The notes under the pieces: model-generated | What the model was told of the DNA's origin: nothing | Database searches by the model: none | The model's input: the letters and a program-made list of their open reading frames with translations, nothing else | Shown here: piece after piece, positions 38,301 to 47,300 of the stretch | Layout of the letters: each line of letters begins with the position of its first letter | How positions within the stretch are numbered: position 1 is the stretch's first letter | Program-made: the position numbers and the translations under genes | Assembly: GCA_963377175.1 (NCBI GenBank) | Contig: CAUJNA010001624.1 | Coordinates: 870,001-934,000, forward strand | Origin: Effrenium voratum | Taxonomy: Eukaryota; Sar; Dinophyceae; Suessiales; Symbiodiniaceae | Length of the DNA: 64,000 nt | Direction: 5' to 3'

Positions 38301-41300
38301 GCCCAGCTGACACTTGCACAGGCATTGCAGGCGGTGCGTCAATCCAGGGATACAAGGACTGAGAAATGCACCTTGCCATAGGCATCGGATAAAAGGCACT
38401 TCTAGGTGTCTTACTGCCTGCAAGAGGTGAATGCTTATAGTCACGCGGATGTTGGCACTTGGCACTGTCTAGGTTTTTAGCCAACCTCCATGAAGAGGTT
38501 ACAACTCTCCACGTCTTGAGGTGACATTTACCTTCTTGGTCACAGAGTCCAAATGCACAACCTTGAGGTTCCGCCACGAACAAGTCATGCCTCTTGACAA
38601 ACCTGATCAGCTCTGGCAAGTCCCATCCGGCACATGTCTTTGGCCACTCGAAGGCAATGTGGCCCCCTTGACTGAGGACTTTGTCTGCGCAACGAATGTA
38701 GTTTGCTAAAATTTTCCTAGAATGCTTGCGCATTTTCTTGAGTTTCTTAGCAAACGGTTTTCCGTATTGATGGAGATTTACATTCTGCCATTGCGACCAG
38801 GGGCCGCAAGGAATCGATCCCCACAAATCACACCCGGGAAATTGTTCTATGACCTTCAAAAGACTGTCATTTTCCCACTGGCTTGACATGTCAGAGTTCT
38901 TTGTTGTGAGTCGGAAATGGTTGATTCCTCTTTCTTCGTTGATCTGACCCAACGTTGAGTTCTCATCGCAACAAAACTCAAAGAGTGTCGGATTCGCCGA
39001 TCGACCTTTGCGGTCTTCACGTGCAGGCTTGACCAAGTCCTTAGTGAGTTCAAGGATTTCTCTGGCCTTCCTAGTTCGTGCTTGGCTGTCACCGGCTTGC
39101 TCGATGAACCTTTGCATAGCTCTGAGATTACCGTCTGAAGGGTTGGCTGCGGCTGCACACAATTGCGCTTGATCTGGCGACACACGTCCTTTCGGAAAGA
39201 ACCACGTCTTACCAAACCAACTTTTGGATGAAATCCTTTGATACGGAGTCTCTTGCCAGTTGTCCCTATGCACGGAAACCTTCCCCTTGCATCTCCACTC
39301 GGTGATGCGTTCCGGTTCAACCTCGTTGGAGTCGAAAGGACAATCCTTACCCACTGGTGCAAATAGCCTTTTTCTAGGTCTTAAATGCACTAGTACCCAT
39401 GCGTGCCTTGCTTCATCAAACTCCCAATAATCCTTGGTTTCGGAGTTGTCCTCAACCAAAGACTTTGCCCCCTTGACGTCTGATCTTGGCCCTTTGTTTT
39501 TAGAGTCTTGAAAAGAACAGTTGTGACAAGAGTCGACGGCGGTGGTACCAGGAGCATCGGTTGCTTCACTGGCCCTTTGGGTTAGCGTGATGACTGCTGC
39601 TGGAGTGGGCGGAACTGGTGTCGAAGGTGCTGGGCCAGATCCAGGAGTTCGAGGTACCGGTGTACCCCGTGAAGCAGGAGTCGGAGGCATCGGTATCCCC
39701 CTTGCTGCTGCTTCTTCCCGGGCCTTAGCCTTGGCCTCCTGTGCCAGCCTCTCATCCTCGAGGAGGACACGGAATCTGTCGTGACATGCATCGGAGTGCG
39801 GTACTCCTTCCGAGATCCTTTCACACCCTTTGCAACCCGGGGTTCTACCAAATTTGATGGCCCTCTCCAACGTCACATAGGTTCGTTTTCTCCTAGGGAC
39901 AGGATCTGGGACTTCATCGTCAAATGGCAAAGCCTTCCTGGTTGAAATGGATGTTGGGGTTGATTTCGCACTGAACAGCTGAAGCCTTTGTTGCTCTGCC
40001 TCAAAAAGAGGGAAAACCCAATGTCCATTTGAAGGTTCGACCAATTCTGTTTCGTAAACTTGGATTGGCTTACCACAACCTTGAGTGTTTTTACGAAGCG
40101 ACTCAAAGTCTAGGACGAGGTGTATGCCCCTAAATTTGTACCCTGCGTCGATCCTCCAGCCAACGAATATGCCGGGGTATGTCCTCGGCTCGAAGTCCGG
40201 AAGCTCTCGATGCTTAGGCGGCTCACCAGGCAACCAAACGGCAGCTTCAAACCTGTGAAGGCGTCACCGCCGCTCGCGGCTTCGTATGCGTTCTGAGTGG
40301 CTTTGAGATTCTTGACATCCTCCGAATCATTTGGATGGATTGCCGCATTTGTTGACACGGCTAATGCGGTGCACACGTACTCGACACTTCTTGGCCAAAA
40401 CTGGTGAGGCAAACCAGATTTCAACTTCAAACCTGTGAAGGCGTCACCGCCGCTCGCGGCTATGCGTTCTGAGTGGCTTTGAGATTCTTGACATTCCGAA
40501 TCATTTGGATGGATTGCCGCATTTGTTGACACGGCTAATGCGGTGCACACGTACTCGACACTTCTTGGCCAAAACTGGTGAGGCAAACCAGATTTCAACT
40601 GAACAGCTCTAGAATGCTCCTGATCTTCCTTTCCGTGACTGGATTGTGGATCTGATCATTTGGAACACTAGGATCTGGAAGCCATCCAAGGTACTCTACG
40701 GCACCCTTGAGCTCTTCTGCACAGTCGGTTTTAACCTGACACAGTGCCTTACCATGAGCTCTGGTTCCTCCAAAGTGCTGAAGACACCTGATGTTGCTAT
40801 CGGTGTCCCGCTTAGTTTGCGGATACGCGGCAAACGCACCTGAATAGTCATCTAAGACTACCAAACAACAGCTTTCCCCATCTGACCCTTTTGACAAGCC
40901 CGTGATCATGTGATCTGCTCTGAGTTTGTGGCCAAAATGCAAAGGAGGTGTTTCCTCCGGATCTATTTCCAGACCCCTTTTGCGGTGAACCTTTGCGGTC
41001 ATCTTAGCCCTCCTGCAAATCTCACAGTACCTGTTCTTAGGAAAGTGCGTCAACTGATGTTTTTCGGAGTTGGCTTCTTGCTGAAGCTTTTCACGCAATG
41101 AGGGGGTCCACTCCTCATCTTCAGAGGTTAGCGGCTCGTCCCCGGGTTCCTTTTCTGGCTCTCTTGCTGCGAGAAGTTCCTCTTCAACCCCAAAATGAGG
41201 CAAAGAGTCGTCGAGCTTCACGCCCCTTTTTGACCTCGGTAGGTCTGAAGGGTGGCCAGGCGTGGGCGGAGCTTCTTCAAATGCTTTTGCGTCCGGTGCA

Positions 41301-44300
41301 AGCAATTCATGAGGTCTCACTGACGGCCTACTTGTGTCCCCTTTTGATGAGGACGAAGGCTCTCCTCCTGTTGCTGGCATTCCTGACACGGCATCTGGTG
41401 CTGCGACAGCCACGCTTTCGGATAGGATTGGAACGTTTTGCTCCACACGATCGGCATAAATCCTGGCTGACTCCGGAACGTGATGTACGACATCACTCAC
41501 CCGATCTGCTTTGATTAGGTATGGGAGTTGGCCTGGAAACCACACAAATGGCCTGCCATGCTGTTCCACTTGAAGGCCTACCGACAAGGCATGAGGGCAA
41601 TCCTTCAACATGTAGAACGTGTTTGTTCCTGACAATTCCCCTGAGAGATCCACCACTTCAGCACTAGGCCTGATGCCACCGCCGGTGCAGAATTCGATCG
41701 GCTCATTTGCCTCGTGCACATGCTCCCTGAAGGATTGCGGCAAACTCTTGCTTGAGATTAAGTTCCTACCGGCACCTGTGTCCAGCAGAAACTCTTGCTG
41801 CACTGGCTGGCTAAGGCACGCAATCATGGTTGCCACGGCTTTCATGCATTGCGACAACACGGGAGTGCAAAATGCGGTCTTCTTGCGCTTCTTGGCTGCT
41901 TTCTTAGCTTCAGCAACAGCTCCTTTCAAGGCATACGCGGCTGCGAAAACCTTTGCTGCCCCTGCGTTGACGGAGGCTGCACCTGCTGGCGATGACGTCT
42001 GAAGCCCTTTTGGCTTGGGTCCCTTATAGAGATTGTTGGAATCATGCAGATAGAAGCACTTATCACCTTTGGTGCAAGCATTATACCCAAAGTACATGCA
42101 AGGCTGCTTCTTCTTCTCTTCATCCGTTAGCCTAGGAGTGCCCTTAGGAGTTGTGTCCCCCTTCTTACCCTTGCCACCCTTACTCTCGCCCTTGCCTTTC
42201 CCCTTTGCGGGTGCTGCATTCGCTTCTTTAGGCTTCGGATCTTTGGAGTCTTTGGGCTTCTGGCTGGATGAAGGTTGCTCCTTTTGGGCTTCCCCCTTCT
42301 TCTCTGCCTTCTTCTTGTCGTTCTTGTCTTTCCCTTCCTTTGTCTTGGCTGGCGCTGCTTGGGACTTAGTTGCGGATTGCGTGTACACCTGATCGATTGA
42401 CACGACATTTTCATCTAGCTGATGAATCTCGATGATTTCCCCGAGCTTCGCGTAAAGCCAAGGCCAAGTCCTTTTACTGCTGTTTGGACTGGCGTTCCTG
42501 AAACGGTCGATCACCAAAGCCATTTTTGGATGTCCTTTCAATTGCTCGAAAAGGGTGCTCCTAATAGCTTGGTCACTCGGTCTCTCGGAAACTTCCAAGG
42601 CCTGGTACACGAAGTCGAATCTCTGACGGAAATCTTCGAGTGCCTTAATGTCGGTGCCGCTCATCTTGAGGCCTAAGAGATGGGTTTGAGTCAAGGCAAT
42701 TCCCCTATCCTTCTCCATCTTAAACCTCTCAAAGATGACCCACAACAACTTCCGCCCCTTTGGCTGCTTGAAGACCCGTTGCTCTTGCTCCTGAATGGAT
42801 TGGAAAAGCATGGCAAACTTGGTGTTCTTCGACAGCTCAAGCAGCTTTGAACCCAACACTCGATCAAGAATTGGAAACGGAAGGCTCGACTCGAGATCGG
42901 CTTTGGGATTAGTGCTTTCGGCGATCCAGCTATGGACTAAGGATTCGTCACCCTTTGCAAGCCTACACACAAGGTTGAAAACCGAGTTCCTGAATAGGCG
43001 AGCGTCTGCCGCCGTTTTGGGCAGCTGAGGCAACTTCATCTCATCATATGCCTTCACACGCATGAGTTTCTTTTCCCTTGAGTAGGCATCGATTGCCGCG
43101 TCAATTTGGGCCATTCCCTGATTTCCTTGAGGGGGAATTGAGGGGCCCTGAGGAGGTCTTTGCGAGCCTCCTGGCGAACCTCCTGGTCTCCCGCCGCCTC
43201 CACCCTTGTTGGATTCGCTTGATGAGCTATCCGAGTGATCTGGCGACCCAGGATTTGAACCATGCTGTGAACCATTTTGCGATCCACCCCCCGACTGCCC
43301 TCCCACAGATCCTATGTTGAAAATCTGAGGTACCTGCCCTGTTCCTGCCTGATGGATTTGCGGCACAGTTTGAGCGGCGGCAGTCTGGGATGCAAATAGC
43401 TCAAAGGCTGATGTGAGTTGATCCAAACGCCTTTCTAATGCACTTAATCCCGGATTCGGTGCAACTGGAGAAGAATCCCCAAAAATGTTTCTCACAGCAC
43501 CTGATAAGTCCCATGATGAAGCATTTTGTGCACTGATTCCGGTGCCCTGAGGCATCACGGGGCTTGCCTGATGTGAACCATTGCCATGCGCTATCGGTTG
43601 GGGGTTTCCGGTGCCCTGCGGCATCACGGACCCGTCCTGCACTGGCTGGCTGGTGCCCGAAGGCATCACAGCAGGATGCCCACTCGCCTGCAGTGGCTGA
43701 TTATCCGCGCCATTATGGATGCATGCCAATTCCCTTTTTAAGGATTGATTTTCGGCCTGCCAACTGTTGCGCCCTCTGCGTTGCTTCGGCCTCTCTAAGT
43801 TGGTGTTCCCTAATCTGGTCACTTGTGCCATGCTGGGTCCTCGTCAAGGCATCTTGGAGTGCCTGAACCTGTGCGTTGGCTTGTGATTCCAAATAAAGGA
43901 CTCGCTCCTGGGCTTGTCTCAATTGGTCCCCCGATTCATGCTTGGTCCTTTCAAGTGATTCCTGAAGGGCATGAACTTGATTGAAGGATTGGCTTTCCAA
44001 TTGATTTACCCTATCCCTAGCCTCGGCCATTAAGCATTGAGCTTGGGCTTCAGTGACAACCAACCTCCTATCATTCTCTCTCAAATGCGCTTCAGCTCTT
44101 TCGACCAGTTGTTGATCCAATGATTGAACAACCATGGTCGGCTGGTACACTTGGGTGTGATGAGCTTGAGCGTGCATTTCAACATTTGGTGAGAAATGAT
44201 GATGCTGATGCAACTGAGCACTTTGCATGTTGATCCTACTACCCATCGGTTGGGATGATGCCGTGGACATGCTAGTGTCTTCATTACTATTACTGGAGTC

Positions 44301-47300
44301 TGCGACCTGCGGGGGTGAAAACATCTGTACAGATCCCTGAGCAGCTGGAACTATTTCTGATGGCTCCATTGCTTCTTGAAATTGGTCGGACAGGAAAAGC
44401 TACTGACGCAATGCCTGCTTGCACCTTGCGGCGCACTCCGGCCAATGGGCCACACAATCCTCAAGAAATCCGACTGGCCTAAACAAATTGTTGGCCGGTG
44501 GCTTTCTGCGAAGCTTGATGTGAATGCCCGAGACCTTGTCCTGTACCTGGCGATCGATGATACTGTTGATGACCTCGTCACTGTCGTCAACGATGAATGC
44601 CGAGCGGAATCCAACTGACAGCAGATCCTGAAGGACTAGCACCTTCCCACCTTTCTGGGTCCTGGGATTGAAACTGGCCCTCTCAGAAGTTGTAACGATG
44701 AAGTCAAAAACTGATGAGATATCCGGAGTGCGATTGAACGCAGCAACCAATGCGTCTCGGCGTTCTTGGCTATGGAGGTAGGATAGGCAGATTGTCACAA
44801 CGTGGATACCTTCGCGAAAGAAAGCGGCTTTCAGCTGCCTAATCGCTTCGAGGTTGTCGTGGCAAATACCTTCGTAATCCCACTCTGTGCGTCCGCAACG
44901 GGCTCTGTCAAGAACCTGGTGATAGTCGATTGCAACCACGCAACTGTCCCGAAAGTCAATGCCGTAGCGCGGCTCGTAGACAAAGGACAATCCTTGATCT
45001 TCCCAATTGCTGTTCACACACTTGAATACTCCTGTGGCAAGAGTCAAATCACAAATCACCGCAGCGAAGTGATGCCCGGAAGGCTCAGCGCGCCTCGGCG
45101 TACGTGAAGTGCTCTCTGGCCTCGACGCAGCTTTGCTGGTCGCCTGGAGCAATCTGTGCTGCACAGGCTCCGCAGATGACGATGCAGGCTCTTCGGCTCG
45201 GAGCGACTCGCGCTGCACAAGCCTAAGAGGAGCAGACCGATCCGCTGCCTTCACAACCCGAAAAGACACCCGATGATTCTGGGGCTCCTCAGTCAGACGC
45301 TGTTGCTCGTTCCAAAAGGCCTGTTCGTAGAGCTGTAGCTGTTCCCAGTTGACTTTTGCACGTGCAAGCCTGTCCCAGGTGCTATCCAGCACAAACGGAG
45401 GTTCGTTTGATAAAACCCCCTCGGCCAATCCGTCACGTAGTACACCAAGTTTCTGTGACTTGCCTCTTCGTCCGGCTCGATGCCAACCGAAGAGATTCCA
45501 CAGTTCCGGTGCCACTCCCGGATGCTCGACGCCCTCACCCGCCGTAGCTATCGGTCGCAGCTCAAAAGCTACGGCTGATAACCAGTCGAAATACGAATCA
45601 AGACAATTCAAGTAAAGAGTATGCCCAAAAGTGCTATGGCGGCACCGGAAGCTTCACTCGCACAACCTGTTTTGCCTTGAGCCAAAATGTACAAGTCATC
45701 CAAGGCGAACTGACTGTTTCTCATCAGTGTCAACCCTGGAAACCTGATTCAAAGGAAAGTTCAAGCAAACATGAATTCCGGGGGCAAGGTTGAATTAGAC
45801 ATGCATGCACCACCTACCATCAGGAAAATGTGGATTCCAGCAGGGGGCATTCTTCTACAAATGAGAAAATATGTCCAGTGATTCCCTTAACCAAAGAGGG
45901 AAAATCAGCAAATGGAAGAGGGTCAACCACCTTCTTCCTTACTTCCAAGATTTCGAGGGTTCCAAGTAGGGGGGCAAGTTTGAAACTGTGGTTGGTTCCC
46001 TTGAAAAAATTAGAGAATCCTCGTAACTTACCGCAAAATAAGCAAGGGCGTGGTGGTGGGATGTACCGACTAGGGGGCTCCTTTGCCAAGACATGCCAAT
46101 GACATACCCTCTACCCAGTAGAATCAACCAGCTCTCATATGGCTTCTCGCATTCATGATCCTTTGCTCTTGGTATTGGAGAGCCCGCCACGAATTTTCCC
46201 GTCATCTGATGGTGTGACCAAGTGGCTGACACCTTTTCTGGTACAGTACCTCATTGAATGGCCAAATTTGCCAATTGAAAAGTACCTCTGTGTCAACTCC
46301 CATAGCTTCGTTTGCCTTGCAAAGCACGTCTTGGTCAGCATTGAACGCTGCCGCCATACGATGAGTCTCCTCAAAACTTGGGGGCCCGATTTCCCTGACT
46401 TCGCTCAAGCCAGCCCCAAAAAACATCCTGAGCCAAAACCCCTTGCAAGAAGAAGTTGAACTTGTCCTTTGCCTTTCCTTTGGTATTTTCCAAAGTTGCA
46501 TAGCATGTGTCTTGGCTTGCCCACCCGCCTCTCCCCCCAAAACCAAAGATGGGCGTGGGTCAAAATTTAAGCCCCCAGAGGACCGCAGAGTTCAGTCCAT
46601 GTTTCCATTTACCAGGGTGCGATTTGAGGTGCCTATTTTTTGACCCACAGCCACATGTGTTTTGGTTTGCCCACCCCCCTCTCCCCCCAAAACAACAGAT
46701 GGCACCAAGGGAGGCGAAAAATCAAACCCCAACCTCCACCTCCACGCGCGTCTCCACCTCCGTCTTCAACGGCTCCATGCCTGCAGGGCTGGGGGGGGGA
46801 GATGGGCGCCTTAAAACCAATCTGCAGAAGGCGGAGTTGTGGCTTGGTCGGGAAACTTCTCAGTTTTTGTTTTCTGTAGTAGTGGCTTGGAGTAGGGAAA
46901 CGGGAAGCTGAAAGAACGAACTGCTGAAAGGTTGCCCGCCCAACTTTAAGAGGGTGTTATTCGCGCGGTAATTGGGAGGAACTGTGGCACCCACCTTGTT
47001 AAGTTATGTGGGTTTATCTTTTTGACGCCGTTGTTTCCCTGCCACGGCACCTGCTTCCTCGAATGCCTGCACCACGTTGTGGAAGTTCTCCGGCAGAGTC
47101 AGCGCCTGCCGCTGAAGCGCGGAGCGCCGCTCGCGGAGCGCCAGGTGAGTCGCCGCATCAAGACTGGTGGAGTTCGGCCCCACCCCGCTAGAAGGAACCT
47201 CCTGTTGACATGCCCCAAAAGAATGTTTCAAGCCACGCTGCGATAGAAGTTCCCTGGACGCCAAACCGTCCGCGCACGCACGCCCTTTGCTGGCGCTGCA

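Larger units (their letters stand above)
40110..40598 (-). pseudogene. integrase continuation, frame-broken and duplicated
   Basis: Contains the copia integrase stretch KSGLPHQFWPRSVEYVCTAL twice, in a 174-bp copy and a 180-bp copy. The upstream copy has lost 4 and 2 bases, so its middle is read out of frame (the CQESQSHSERI part). Neither end is in frame with its neighbours: about -1 is needed at 40,598 and again near 40,233. This suggests an inactive integrase C-terminus, unless these are assembly errors. Confidence 0.75.
36161..45861 (-). mobile_element. complete Ty1/copia LTR retrotransposon, about 9.7 kb
   Basis: Two identical 273-bp LTRs (36,166-36,438 and 45,584-45,856) are flanked by a perfect 5-bp target duplication (acaaa at 36,161 and 45,857). 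On the minus strand the order is 5' LTR, primer site, HAD-like ORF, Gag, protease, integrase, methyltransferase-like domain, reverse transcriptase, RNase H, polypurine tract, 3' LTR. Integrase before reverse transcriptase defines the Ty1/copia superfamily. LTR ends are not TG...CA. Identical LTRs imply a recent insertion, yet there is a frame change in gag and two in integrase plus an internal duplication, so this copy is probably non-autonomous or the assembly has small errors. It lies in an intron of the eight-exon gene. Confidence 0.97.

Noticed and set aside
40646..43866. Plus-strand frames across the gag-pol region
   Set aside because: Antisense shadows of the retrotransposon coding sequence.
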